The notes below the pieces were generated by a model. That model saw nothing but the letters and a program-made list of their open reading frames with translations, had not been told where the DNA came from and made no database searches. A stretch of 64,000 nucleotides of DNA from Klenkia brasiliensis (lineage in GTDB: Bacteria; Actinomycetota; Actinomycetes; Mycobacteriales; Geodermatophilaceae): the NCBI RefSeq assembly GCF_900100695.1, contig NZ_FNCF01000002.1, forward strand, positions 186,001-250,000, in the 5' to 3' direction. Of this stretch, positions 17,673 through 26,072 are shown one piece after another. How positions within the stretch are numbered: the first letter of the stretch is position 1; the number at the start of each line of letters is the position of its first letter. The translations under genes and the position numbers were made by a program.

Positions 17673-18374
17673 GTGACCGGCCCCGCGTACGCCGTGCTGG
17701 CGGGCAGCATCCGCGCCCGCATCCTGTCCGGCGAGCTCGTGCCGGGCGAGCGGCTTCCCAACGAGCAGGAGCTGTCGGCCGAGTTCGGGGTCGGCCGGTC
17801 CACGGTGCGCGAGGCGCTGCGGTCGCTGGCGTCGCAGGACCTGATCCAGACCACCCGCGGGGTGTCCGGCGGCAGCTTCGTCAGCGTGCCGACCGCGGCC
17901 CACCTGTCGGCGCACCTGGAGACCGGGGTGGCGCTGATGGCCGCCGCCGAGCGGGTGACGGTCGGTCAGCTGATGTCGCTGCGGCACCTGCTGGAGGTGC
18001 CCGCCGCCGGCGAGGCCGCCCGGAACCGCACCGACGAGCAGCTCGACGACCTGCGGCGGGCCGAGTTCGACCCCTCCGTGGAGTCCGGCGACGCGACCTA
18101 CGCGGCGAACCAGGACTTCCACCTCGTGCTGCTGCGGGCCACGGGCAACCCGCTGCTGGAGGTCATCACCGCGCCGCTGTTCCGGGTGCTGGCCACCCGC
18201 TTCGGCCGCGACCACGCACCCGACGGGTTCTGGGCCTGCGTCGCCGACGACCACGCGGAGCTGCACGACCTGGTCGCCGCCCGCGACGCCGAGGGTGCCG
18301 TCGCCGCCATGCGCCGGCACCTGGACCACCTGACCGGCGCCTACCAGCAGATGGACCGCCTCAGCCGGAGTTAG
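17673..18374 (+). CDS. FadR/GntR-family transcriptional regulator (FCD domain)
   Basis: 233 residues. N-terminal winged helix of the GntR type (residues about 5-70; RIRARILSGELVPGERLPNEQEL and FGVGRSTVREALRSLAS), then an all-helical FCD ligand domain with the metal-site histidines seen in NQDFHLVLL and RRHLDHL. Such regulators respond to acids from catabolic pathways. Divergent from the RutA cluster, it is the likely local repressor. GTG start without a clear ribosome site; a CAGACT hexamer 10 bases upstream raises the possibility of a leaderless mRNA. Confidence 0.92.
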   Translation: MTGPAYAVLAGSIRARILSGELVPGERLPNEQELSAEFGVGRSTVREALRSLASQDLIQTTRGVSGGSFVSVPTAAHLSAHLETGVALMAAAERVTVGQLMSLRHLLEVPAAGEAARNRTDEQLDDLRRAEFDPSVESGDATYAANQDFHLVLLRATGNPLLEVITAPLFRVLATRFGRDHAPDGFWACVADDHAELHDLVAARDAEGAVAAMRRHLDHLTGAYQQMDRLSRS

Positions 18375-18541
18375 CGTGCCTTTTCGGCTTCTCGATCACT
18401 TCGGCCACGGACGTATGCTCACCGGTAAGCAAATTTTCTTGGTGCTCCGATAGTGGAGGTCCAGGAGAAGGAAATAACAAGCGTACGGGGTTCGCTACTC
18501 ATAGATTGAAGCGCCAGCCCGGCTGAACGAATTTCGCCAGC
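18375..18541. other. AT-richer junction, no gene seen
   Basis: Here the composition drops from about 74% to roughly 50-55% GC, with runs such as AAATTTTC and AAGGAAATAAC. I found no tRNA, clear direct repeat or coding frame. It is the left edge of the foreign-looking island that runs to about 22.03 kb. Confidence 0.5.
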
Positions 18542-18826
18542 TTATCCAATTGTGAGTTGCTGCTCGTCGTCCACCCAGCCGTTGCGTCGAGCCGCTGGTG
18601 TCGCCGCACGAGATCCTGGCCAGTAAGAAGTCCACTCCGTCCTCAATCTCGTTCGAGAGTCCCTAGCTCTCTCGTCGCTGAATGCGTAAGGTCGCTCAGC
18701 AATGTCACGCAAAAGTTTATACCTCTCGGTGATCCACCCCCCCAGAGAAAATACAACAAGAGCAATCATCAATTGAATCGTTTTATCGTCGAAACCGTCA
18801 CCGGGCCTACTTTGTCTGCTCGTCAA
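18542..18826 (-). CDS. Small putative membrane protein downstream of the AAA-DUF4435 gene
   Basis: 94 residues from a TTG start that overlaps the end of the ATPase gene by 20 bases, or 75 residues from an internal ATG. One hydrophobic segment (about 18-35, QLMIALVVFSLGGWI) is followed by a charged tail. No family recognised. The overlap suggests translational coupling with the ATPase and makes it a possible accessory of that system, but a chance frame cannot be excluded. Confidence 0.4.
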   Translation of the reverse strand: MTSRQSRPGDGFDDKTIQLMIALVVFSLGGWITERYKLLRDIAERPYAFSDERARDSRTRLRTEWTSYWPGSRAATPAARRNGWVDDEQQLTIG

Positions 18827-20627
18827 GTAACTGTTGAACCTTGCTCGAGAGCGTATTTAGCGCCGCTAACACTGGCTGCCGAGCTATGACAGCGAGAAAG
18901 AACGCCTCGGAGTTTTTGAAGTTGGACACGTTGCGGACGAAGTCGCTTGCTATCCACTTCCCTCTGACCATAGGCCAAAGCGAGGGGGATGATGCCAATT
19001 CTTGGCTCGCAGCCGAGAGCGCCTCCGAGATGTCGGCGGGGTCCAGCTGAGGAAGGGTCCCTGCCATGGCATCGAGGCGAGATCGAGCCTGATCCCCGCG
19101 GGGTGACGGCCACAACACACTGGTCTTTTCGCGCAACTGTCGAACGGCCACCTCGATTACGGATTCATCCGCGTGATCTTTAAGGAGACGATCGAGTTCG
19201 GCCTTAAGGGCAGGCACCGTGGCAAACGGTGGCTTAATCAAAGCACCATCAATTGCGGCCTGAAGGAATTCGTCGTCGGAGAGAAGGACTCCCTCGAGAT
19301 CGGCGGCATCCCACGAGTGGACCATGCTGCTGATTGCTGTGGGAACTGGCGAAGCTCCAACATCAGCGTCTATAACACCCAGGATTGGCATTTCCAAATC
19401 CGCCAGTGCGCTGACCGTCTTGAGTACAGGATCTCTACCGCCGGAATTGCGGATAAATGCTGCGCCGAGGGCGGGAATGAGTTTGGGGAGGACTAGTGAA
19501 TCGAAATCCCCCTCAACAACCAGGAGCATCGAACTCTGGGTGAGGGCGCTGGCTCGAAAACCGGCGGAACGATACAGTTCGAGCCGGTCCGATTCGGTGC
19601 TAATTGTGGACGCCGGGCCTGAGTGGGTAAGACGGATGATTGACTCCGGGGGGATACCGTCCAATATTGCGGGGCTGTGAGTGGCCATAATGAGTTGTCC
19701 GCCTTCTTGCATGCCGAGATCAAGCGCACTGACCAACCGGCTGCTTAGGGCCGGATGGAGGTGGACATCCGGCTCGTCAATGACCATCAAGGAGTATCCG
19801 CTTGAAGCGCGGAACACTCGGCTAATGATTATGAGTGCTTGCCGTTCGCCGCTTGAAAGATCGCCGACCCCGTGGCTAGACCCGCCGGGAATTTCGATGC
19901 GAAGGTCGGTTGGATTTTGTCGAGTAAGTGAGCCTAGGGCCTTCGGGTATATCAATTGATCGACCGCTGCACGAAAACGCGCCCATGCGTCAGCTTCGCC
20001 GCCATCTGGGCCACCGTCTTCGTCGTTCGGGAGGCTGGCAGCGACGCATAAGGCACGTGCGTAAGATTCGAACTCAGAGTCACTGAGTTGCCCCATCCCG
20101 ACAGCTGACGAGCGTGCGTTCGCCAGGGCGCTCTGAGCTCGGTCGTCTGCGAGTTGGTTCAAGTCGATAGGCCCTGGACCGGTTGGGACCAGCGACCGCT
20201 CGGCTGGCAAATAGATGGCATTGAGCGACGGGAAGCGGCTAAGTATCTGCTGCTGTTGAAATGCGTAAAACGTTGCAAGGTGTTCCTGTGGGCCCAGGTT
20301 CAAGACACCCGATTCACCGTAGTAAGTCTTCACGATTTCGACTGTCGCGGGCGGGCGGCCCTGGTTCCAGCCGCTTTGTCTGTCGTACTGAACGATCGCA
20401 TCTAACTCTTCTTCTGAGAACTGCACTTCTAGGGTGACAGTGGACGCATGTCGACGGTCGGCCGGGCTGGGGATGGATCCGGTCCACAACGACATGAGGC
20501 AAGCTAGAAGGCGGCTCTTGCCCGTGCCGTTCGCTCCGGCGACGGCGGTCAATCGGCCATTTGGGAACTCCAGTAGGGCGTCATGGAGTCCGCCGATGTT
20601 CTCTGTTTTTAACTTGGTGATACGCAT
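18807..20627 (-). CDS. AAA/ABC-type ATPase fused to a DUF4435 (TOPRIM-like) domain, candidate merged PARIS protein
   Basis: 606 residues. ABC-class AAA ATPase: Walker A GANGTGKS (31-38), signature DLSSGERQ (257-264), Walker B LMVIDEP (281-287) with a following DVHLHP, and H-loop ATHSP (316-320). A second domain begins with VVEGDFDSLVLPKL (371-384) and continues with SGGRD, GVIDADVG (418-425) and ADLEGVLL (443-450), the pattern of DUF4435/TOPRIM proteins; VEGD and DAD supply the acidic residues expected to hold metal. PARIS anti-phage systems pair an AAA15 ATPase (AriA) with a DUF4435 effector (AriB), sometimes merged. Alternatives are a generic OLD-like nuclease. AT-richer codon use than its neighbours points to transfer. 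Confidence 0.75.
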   Translation of the reverse strand: MRITKLKTENIGGLHDALLEFPNGRLTAVAGANGTGKSRLLACLMSLWTGSIPSPADRRHASTVTLEVQFSEEELDAIVQYDRQSGWNQGRPPATVEIVKTYYGESGVLNLGPQEHLATFYAFQQQQILSRFPSLNAIYLPAERSLVPTGPGPIDLNQLADDRAQSALANARSSAVGMGQLSDSEFESYARALCVAASLPNDEDGGPDGGEADAWARFRAAVDQLIYPKALGSLTRQNPTDLRIEIPGGSSHGVGDLSSGERQALIIISRVFRASSGYSLMVIDEPDVHLHPALSSRLVSALDLGMQEGGQLIMATHSPAILDGIPPESIIRLTHSGPASTISTESDRLELYRSAGFRASALTQSSMLLVVEGDFDSLVLPKLIPALGAAFIRNSGGRDPVLKTVSALADLEMPILGVIDADVGASPVPTAISSMVHSWDAADLEGVLLSDDEFLQAAIDGALIKPPFATVPALKAELDRLLKDHADESVIEVAVRQLREKTSVLWPSPRGDQARSRLDAMAGTLPQLDPADISEALSAASQELASSPSLWPMVRGKWIASDFVRNVSNFKNSEAFFLAVIARQPVLAALNTLSSKVQQLLDEQTK

Positions 20628-20803
20628 AGCGCCCCTTGAACTGTGCTGGCCGGGTACCCATTCTGGCTTGCGACTCTGCGAGATGCCAGTGCGCCATGTG
20701 GGTCTGCGCGAGTAGCGGGGCGCCGGGTCGGGGCGACTTTCGCAAGTTGGCCATTAACAACCAGCCGGGGGAGGGGGCGCATCTGCGCTCCAGTTGGCGG
20801 TTC
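20628..20803. other. Island intergenic region upstream of the ATPase
   Basis: 176 bases holding the expected promoter of the minus-strand ATPase gene. I see no strong -10/-35 pair and no convincing inverted repeat. No coding frame here looks real on either strand. Confidence 0.4.
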
Positions 20804-21408
20804 CTACTTTGAGACCTTCGGGCTCGGCCTGTGGAACAGTCGCCCGAGCGCTGTGCGGGCCAGCCCGCGCCGAGGCCCGTCGATATCGCCCAGGCTGTCC
20901 ACGTCCACGCCGGAGATGATGGCGAGCGGCAGGCGCGCGTCAATCTCCGAGTCGGCTGACCCCGATGTGGTCATGACCTCGACCATCTGCGCTCGCAAGC
21001 TGCGCAGCCACCCCGCCGCCGACTCCTGCAGCGCCGGTCGCCATGCCGACTTGACCATCAGCTCTTAGTCGGTGATCAACTGCTTCCCGCACGCCGAGCA
21101 TCCCTCGATCATGTAGTTGGCGACGGCGTCAGCCATCTCGACGAGCGTCCCCGAGGCTAGGCGGGCGATCACGCATGCAATCGTGCGCCCTCGATCTCCG
21201 AGTGGCGGGCGAACGCGGCCTTCACCAGCTTGTCCTTGCCGGTGACGTACCAGCTCACTACAGCAAGTTGCGCCCCGGCCTCGGCGGCCAGCCCGCGCAT
21301 CGACAACCCGGCTAGGCCGTCGCGGGCGATGATCCGCAGCGTCGCGTCCGGCAGCTCGGCCTTGCGCGACGCCCCGTTGCGGCTCGGCGGCTCGGTCGCG
21401 GCACCCAT
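20804..21408 (-). pseudogene. Decayed TetR-family regulator (frameshift plus in-frame stop)
   Basis: Read piecewise, this gives a nearly complete TetR regulator of about 195 residues. The start at 21408 leads into an HTH (ATLRIIARDGLAGLSMRGLA, ending GKDKLVKAAFARHSE). Near 21180 the frame shifts (net loss of one base or gain of two), continuing as IACVIARLASGTLVEMADAVANY. At 21065-21067 a TAA interrupts ...QLITD|stop|ELMVKSAWRP, where other TetR proteins usually have an aromatic residue before EL. The same frame then gives a TetR-like C-terminal domain down to 20804. Both lesions break the gene, so it is probably inactive. Confidence 0.7.
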
Positions 21409-21597
21409 CCTCCCCGGGCTTTGTGCCCCGCATCGCGATCGTGCTCAAGGTGAGTGGTCGTCCAATTCTGAGTGGAGCACCAGCTTGGGTTATGGGGCGC
21501 TGAGGGCGTTTCCGCGGAAAGGGGTAAGCCGCTTCACCAGGCCGGTTCCATGGGCGGTGAGGACGTCGATGACCTCAAAGGCGGCCGGCACGTCTGA

Positions 21598-22032
21598 TTG
21601 AGCGCCGAGCAGTACCGGGAGCGGTTCGGGCGCGAACCCGAGCCTCCTGACGAGCCCACGGACCCGTGGCCCGACCCGGGCGCCTGGCTCGGCTGGACGC
21701 AGCCCTGGCCGCCGCCGTCCGTCGTGGTCGTCATGGCCGACCACGGGGACGTGTACCTGTGGAACCGGTCGCCCGGGCGAGACCCCTGGTGCAACAGCTA
21801 CACCCTGGCCCCGAAGGTGCTCGGCATCAGCCCCGGCCTGACCGGCCGGCTGCGGGCTTGGAAGGGGCGGTACGGCCTGCACGAGATGCCGGCGGCTTGG
21901 ATCGACGAGGGCTGGACGCCCGCGCACGACTTGCAGGAGCAGTTCGACGCCCGCGGTCTGGACGTCGCGGTGCGTCACCACGACGCGGACGCCTCCGAGC
22001 CCGCCGTGCGGGGTTACCGACGTCCCCGGTGA
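21598..22032 (+). CDS. Hypothetical protein, Trp/Pro-rich
   Basis: 144 residues from a TTG start that directly follows an in-frame TGA (21595-21597). The same frame upstream of that stop continues as a short open stretch from an ATG near 21550, so the gene may be the surviving 3' part of a longer one. The sequence is rich in Trp and Pro (WPDPGAWLGWTQPWPPP), then WNRSPGRDPWCNSY and a charged C-terminus. No family recognised. GC rises again here, marking the right side of the island. Confidence 0.55.
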   Translation: MSAEQYRERFGREPEPPDEPTDPWPDPGAWLGWTQPWPPPSVVVVMADHGDVYLWNRSPGRDPWCNSYTLAPKVLGISPGLTGRLRAWKGRYGLHEMPAAWIDEGWTPAHDLQEQFDARGLDVAVRHHDADASEPAVRGYRRPR

Positions 22033-22069
22033 GTCCGGGGGACGGCGACGGGGAGGCGCGGCGGCAGCG

Positions 22070-23125
22070 TCAGTGGGTGCGGGTGACCTTGGCCAGGCCC
22101 TCCGGGGTGTCGGGGTCCAGGCCCCGGCCCAACGCGGCGGCGTGGGCCAGGAGCTGGAACGGCAGGATCTCCAGCAGCGGCAGCAGGGTCTCGTCGACGT
22201 GCGGGGGCAGGGGCACCTCGTGGGCGGGGGAGAGACCGGCGGGCGGTCCCACCGTCACCACGGTCGCCCCCAGGTCGGCGGCCCGCGTCCCGAAGTCGGT
22301 GACCGAGGCCCGGGCCGCGGAGCCGGCGGTCAGCAGGAGGACCAGCGTCCCCGGCCCGACCTGGCCCAGCGGGCCGTGGGTGGCGTCGGCCGCGCTCCAC
22401 CCCGAGGCGGCCACCCGGTTGGTCTCCATGAGCTTGAGGGCGCCCTCGCGGGCGCTGGACATCGACAGGCCCCGCCCGACCACCAGCATCCGGTCGGTGG
22501 CCAGGGCGGCGTCGACCACCGGACCGCCCGGCAGGTCCGCCCGCAGCACCTCCTCGGCGGCCGTCACCGCGCCGCCGACCCGGGCCCGGACGGCGTCCCA
22601 GGGGTCGCCGGCGGCGAGGGAGACCACCGCGTGCAGGGCCAGCAGGCTCGCCGTGTAGGTCTTGGTCGCCGCCACCGACAGCTCCGGACCGCAGCCCAGG
22701 TCCAGGTGCAGGTCGCCGAGCCGGGCGACGGTGCTGCCCGGGGTGTTGGTGATCGACAGGACGGTGACGCCGGCCGCCTTCGCCGCCCGCACCGTCTCGA
22801 TCAGGTCCGGGGACTCGCCGGACTGCGACACCGCGACCAGCACGGCGCGCGGGTAGCGCAGCTGCGCCCGGTAGGCGGTGAACGCACTCGGCGTCGCCAG
22901 CATCGCGGGGATGCCGAGCCGGGCGTGCACCAGGTACTGCGCGTAGGTGGCGGCGTGGTCGCTGGTGCCCCGCGCGGCCAGCACGACCAGCTCGGGGTCG
23001 ACGTCCCGCAGCAGGTCGGCGGCGGCCTGCAGGTCGGCGGCGCCCTCGTCGACCAGTCGCGCCCAGACCGCGGGCTGCTCCTCGATCTCCCGGCGCAGCA
23101 GACCGCCGGGCAGCACGGCCGTCAC
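22070..23125 (-). CDS. Two-SIS-domain sugar isomerase/deaminase (NagB-II/AgaS-like)
   Basis: 351 residues with two SIS phosphosugar-binding domains. The first has AARGTSDHAATYAQY and the phosphate loop SQSGESPDLIE; the second has VVGRGLSMSSAREGALKLME. The layout equals the isomerase half of GlmS without its glutamine amidotransferase, as in NagB-II/AgaS ketosamine-phosphate deaminases or isomerases. Last gene of the seven-gene operon; its GTG overlaps the ATPase stop by four bases. It would process the phosphorylated amino sugar made by the ROK kinase. Confidence 0.88.
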   Translation of the reverse strand: MTAVLPGGLLRREIEEQPAVWARLVDEGAADLQAAADLLRDVDPELVVLAARGTSDHAATYAQYLVHARLGIPAMLATPSAFTAYRAQLRYPRAVLVAVSQSGESPDLIETVRAAKAAGVTVLSITNTPGSTVARLGDLHLDLGCGPELSVAATKTYTASLLALHAVVSLAAGDPWDAVRARVGGAVTAAEEVLRADLPGGPVVDAALATDRMLVVGRGLSMSSAREGALKLMETNRVAASGWSAADATHGPLGQVGPGTLVLLLTAGSAARASVTDFGTRAADLGATVVTVGPPAGLSPAHEVPLPPHVDETLLPLLEILPFQLLAHAAALGRGLDPDTPEGLAKVTRTH

Positions 23126-23868
23126 GACGACAGCCCGGTGATCATGCCGATGACCTCGTTCTTGTCGGTCCCGGCGGTGGGCCGGGTGCCCACCTGGGTG
23201 CCGCGGCGCAGCACGGTCACCCGGTCGGCGATGCGGAAGACCTGGTCCAGGTTGTGCGACACGATGAGCACCGCCGCACCGCGGCTCTTGAGCTTGAGGA
23301 TGACCTCCTCCACCTTGGCCGTCTCGGCGACGCCGAGGGCGGCGGTGGGCTCGTCCATGAGCACCAGGCCCGACGCCCAGTGGGTCGCCCGCGCGATGGC
23401 GATGCCCTGCCGCTGCCCGCCCGAGAGGTCACCGAGCAGGGCCCGGGCCGACGGGATGCGGACGTCGAGGTCCTCGACCAGCTGCTGGGTCTGCCGGGCC
23501 ATCTCCTTGCGGTCGAGCACCCGCAGCGGTCCGCGGCGCAGTTCGCGGCCGAGGAAGAGGTTCATGTAGACCGGCTGCAGGTCCACCAGGGCGAGGTCCT
23601 GGTAGACCACCTCCACCCCCTTGGCGCGGGCGTCGGCGGCGTCGCGGAAGGTGACCTGCTCGCCGTTGATCTCGATGGTGCCCTCGCTGGGCTGGTACAG
23701 CCCCGAGATGATCTTGACCAGCGTGGACTTGCCGGCCCCGTTGTCGCCGACGAGGGCGACGATCTCGCCCGGGGCGACCTCCAGGTCGAAGCGCTGGATG
23801 GCGGTCACGCCGCCGAAGTGCTTGCTGACGCCCTCGAGGCGGAGAGGTGCTGCGGTCGTGGTGGTCAT
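23122..23868 (-). CDS. Sugar ABC transporter ATP-binding protein
   Basis: 248 residues, one nucleotide-binding domain: Walker A GDNGAGKST, Q-loop VVYQDLAL, signature LSGGQRQG, Walker B GLVLMDEPTAAL, H-loop IVSHN. It is the single-domain type (FrcA-like) instead of the double-domain RbsA type, so it would act as a homodimer with the permease encoded two genes upstream. ATG overlaps the stop of the YhfX-like gene (ATGA). Confidence 0.93.
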   Translation of the reverse strand: MTTTTAAPLRLEGVSKHFGGVTAIQRFDLEVAPGEIVALVGDNGAGKSTLVKIISGLYQPSEGTIEINGEQVTFRDAADARAKGVEVVYQDLALVDLQPVYMNLFLGRELRRGPLRVLDRKEMARQTQQLVEDLDVRIPSARALLGDLSGGQRQGIAIARATHWASGLVLMDEPTAALGVAETAKVEEVILKLKSRGAAVLIVSHNLDQVFRIADRVTVLRRGTQVGTRPTAGTDKNEVIGMITGLSS

Positions 23869-25088
23869 GACGGCCTTCCGGTTCCCAGGGCTGCGGTGAC
23901 GGTGAGGGGGGCGGACCCGTCGGCCGCCCAGATGCCCGCCACCTCGGGCCGGCCGGTGGACAGGCCGCGGATGCCCGCGGTGAGCGCCCGGGTGACGAAC
24001 ACCTGCGGACGGAAGCCGAACAGCACGGTGTCGCCGGGGCGGGCCCGGTCGGCTGCACCGGGCACGATCGCGTAGTAGTCGATGGCGGAGGCGGCCGGCA
24101 TGTCGACGTCCAGCTCGGCGGCGTCCTCGACGTCCACGTCGTCGCCGAGCACGAGGGCCCGGGTCGGCACGTCGCCGAGGACCGGGTCGACGTAGAGCCC
24201 GCCCCCGAAGACGTAGGCGTCGCCGCTCCAGGTGTGCGAGACCTCCGAGAGGTAGACGATCGCCGGGTCCTCGACCAGGTCCTGCACCGCGTGCAGCGGG
24301 GTGGTGCCGGTCAGCCCGTGGCCGGGCTCGACCTGCGTGGCGCCGGCCTCGGCCAGCGTCTGCAGCACCGACACCGACGTGGTCCCGGGGGCGTTGAGCT
24401 CGACGTCGGTGCGGCCGGCTGCCAGCAGTGCCTGCTTGACCCGGGTCAGGGTGCCGAGGTTCGGGGTCGAGCGCGCCGTGCCCGACGCCGCGTCGAACAG
24501 GGTGGCCGGGAAGCTGGTGACCCCGGCGAACCGGGCACCGGGCAGGTCGTCGACCAGGGCGGCCAGCGCCACGACGTCCTCGGGGGCGACGCCGCCCTCG
24601 TGACCCCGGTAGAAGCGGTCGCCGGGTGCGGCGACCCGGATGAGCAGGTCCTGCACCCGGCCGGCGCGCTCCGCCGCGGCGGCGGCCTCCCGGGCCTTGG
24701 CCTCGGAGAAGACCGTCCAGTACGAGGGCTGCAGGGCGGCGGCGTCGTCGGCCGAGTGCCGCGGGATCTGCACCAGGTGGCCCAGGTGGCCGATGCCCAG
24801 CCCGCCGGCCGCTGCGGCCACGGCGCACTCGAGGTCGACCCCGACGGCCTGGGCGATGCCGCCGGCGGCGATTGCCCGCGAGGCGTCGGGGTTCCGCCCG
24901 ATCTGCTTGGTCATCGCGAACGGGGTCAGGCCCAGGCGCTGCGCCTCGGCGGTCACCGCCGCCGCGTTGCGCTCGACCGCGTCGAGGTCCAGCACGTAGG
25001 TGTTGGGCGGCAGCACGCCGGCCCGGTGGAAGGCGTGGGCGGCGCGCAGCAGCGGGACGGCACGCCGGCGGAGGAGGGGGAGGAACAC
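23865..25088 (-). CDS. YhfX-family PLP-dependent enzyme (alanine racemase fold)
   Basis: 407 residues resembling E. coli YhfX, a fold-type III PLP enzyme related to alanine racemase. The N-terminal barrel strand carries TPFAMTKQIGRNP, where the lysine is the probable PLP Schiff base. Later TSFPATLFD, EPGHGLTGTTP and YLSEVSHTW are family features. The reaction is not known; in E. coli yhfX sits with php (yhfV), as here. It lies between permease and ATPase genes, with a 3-base gap to the permease stop and an overlap with the ATPase start, so it belongs to the same pathway. Confidence 0.8.
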   Translation of the reverse strand: MFLPLLRRRAVPLLRAAHAFHRAGVLPPNTYVLDLDAVERNAAAVTAEAQRLGLTPFAMTKQIGRNPDASRAIAAGGIAQAVGVDLECAVAAAAGGLGIGHLGHLVQIPRHSADDAAALQPSYWTVFSEAKAREAAAAAERAGRVQDLLIRVAAPGDRFYRGHEGGVAPEDVVALAALVDDLPGARFAGVTSFPATLFDAASGTARSTPNLGTLTRVKQALLAAGRTDVELNAPGTTSVSVLQTLAEAGATQVEPGHGLTGTTPLHAVQDLVEDPAIVYLSEVSHTWSGDAYVFGGGLYVDPVLGDVPTRALVLGDDVDVEDAAELDVDMPAASAIDYYAIVPGAADRARPGDTVLFGFRPQVFVTRALTAGIRGLSTGRPEVAGIWAADGSAPLTVTAALGTGRPS

Positions 25089-25091
25089 GGG

Positions 25092-26072
25092 TCAGCCCTG
25101 CTTCTTGCCGCGGAGGGACAGGGAGACCGCCAGCAGGATGATGATCCCGCGGACGATCATCTGCTGGGACACGTTGAGCCCGGCCAGGATCAGGCCGTTG
25201 TTGATCATGCTGATGAGCAGCGAGCCGATCAGGGCGCCGACCATCGAGCCCTTGCCACCGGTCAGCGCGGTGCCCCCCACGATGACCGCGGCGAGCACCG
25301 AGAGCAGGTCGCTCTCGCCGAGGGTGTAGCGCGCGCCCTGCAGCCGGCCGGAGTACAGCAGCGCGGCCATCGCGGCCGTCATGCCGCTGACCACGAACAC
25401 CCACATCCGCACCCGGTCCACCCGCACGCCGCTGACGCGGGCGGCCGAGGTGTTGTTGCCGACCGCGAGCACGTGCGCACCGAACCGGCGCTGCCGCAGC
25501 AGGTGCGCGCCGACGACCGTCACCACGACCGTCCACCAGATGATGGTGGGGATCCCGAGCAGGTCACCGCCGCCGAAGATCCACACGAACGCGTCGACGG
25601 TGACCGGCACCGACTGCAGGTCGGTGAGCTGCCGGGCGATGCCGGTGACCAGGCCCATCGAGGCGAGCGTGACCAGGAACGACGGCAGCCGGACGTAGGT
25701 CACGAAGACCCCGTTGACCGCGCCGACCGCCGCGCCCACCGCGAGACCGGCGGCAGCCCCCAGCAGCCAGTTGCCGGTGGACTCCAGCACCAGCGCGGCA
25801 CCGAGGGAGGCCAGCGCGACGGTGGACCCGATGGAGAGGTCGATCTCCCCGGTGCTCAGCACGAACACGGCCCCGACGGCCATGATCGCGATCGGCGCGG
25901 CCTGGATGACCACGTTCGTCAGGTTGGTCGGCGTCAGGAAGTACTGCGCCTGGGTGACCGCGAAGAACAGGAAGGTCAGCAGGAAGCCGATGTAGACGAC
26001 GCTCGCGCGCCAGTCGACCGCCGGTAGCCGCCGGCTCGTGCCCTCGCGGGTGTCGGTGTCGGTGGTGCTCAT
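25092..26072 (-). CDS. Sugar ABC transporter permease (RbsC type)
   Basis: 326 residues with 8-10 hydrophobic helices. The segment VLSTGEIDLSIGSTVALASLG is the family signature of ribose/galactose-type (CUT2) permeases, as is GNNTSAARVSGVRVDR in the cytoplasmic loop and GGTALTGGKGSMVGALIGSLLI near the end. Only one permease gene is present, implying a homodimer. ATG overlaps the ROK kinase stop by four bases. Confidence 0.94.
   Translation of the reverse strand: MSTTDTDTREGTSRRLPAVDWRASVVYIGFLLTFLFFAVTQAQYFLTPTNLTNVVIQAAPIAIMAVGAVFVLSTGEIDLSIGSTVALASLGAALVLESTGNWLLGAAAGLAVGAAVGAVNGVFVTYVRLPSFLVTLASMGLVTGIARQLTDLQSVPVTVDAFVWIFGGGDLLGIPTIIWWTVVVTVVGAHLLRQRRFGAHVLAVGNNTSAARVSGVRVDRVRMWVFVVSGMTAAMAALLYSGRLQGARYTLGESDLLSVLAAVIVGGTALTGGKGSMVGALIGSLLISMINNGLILAGLNVSQQMIVRGIIILLAVSLSLRGKKQG

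Noticed and set aside
18375-18541. tRNA or attachment site at the left edge of the island
   Set aside because: I could not fold a cloverleaf or find a matching direct repeat near the right edge.
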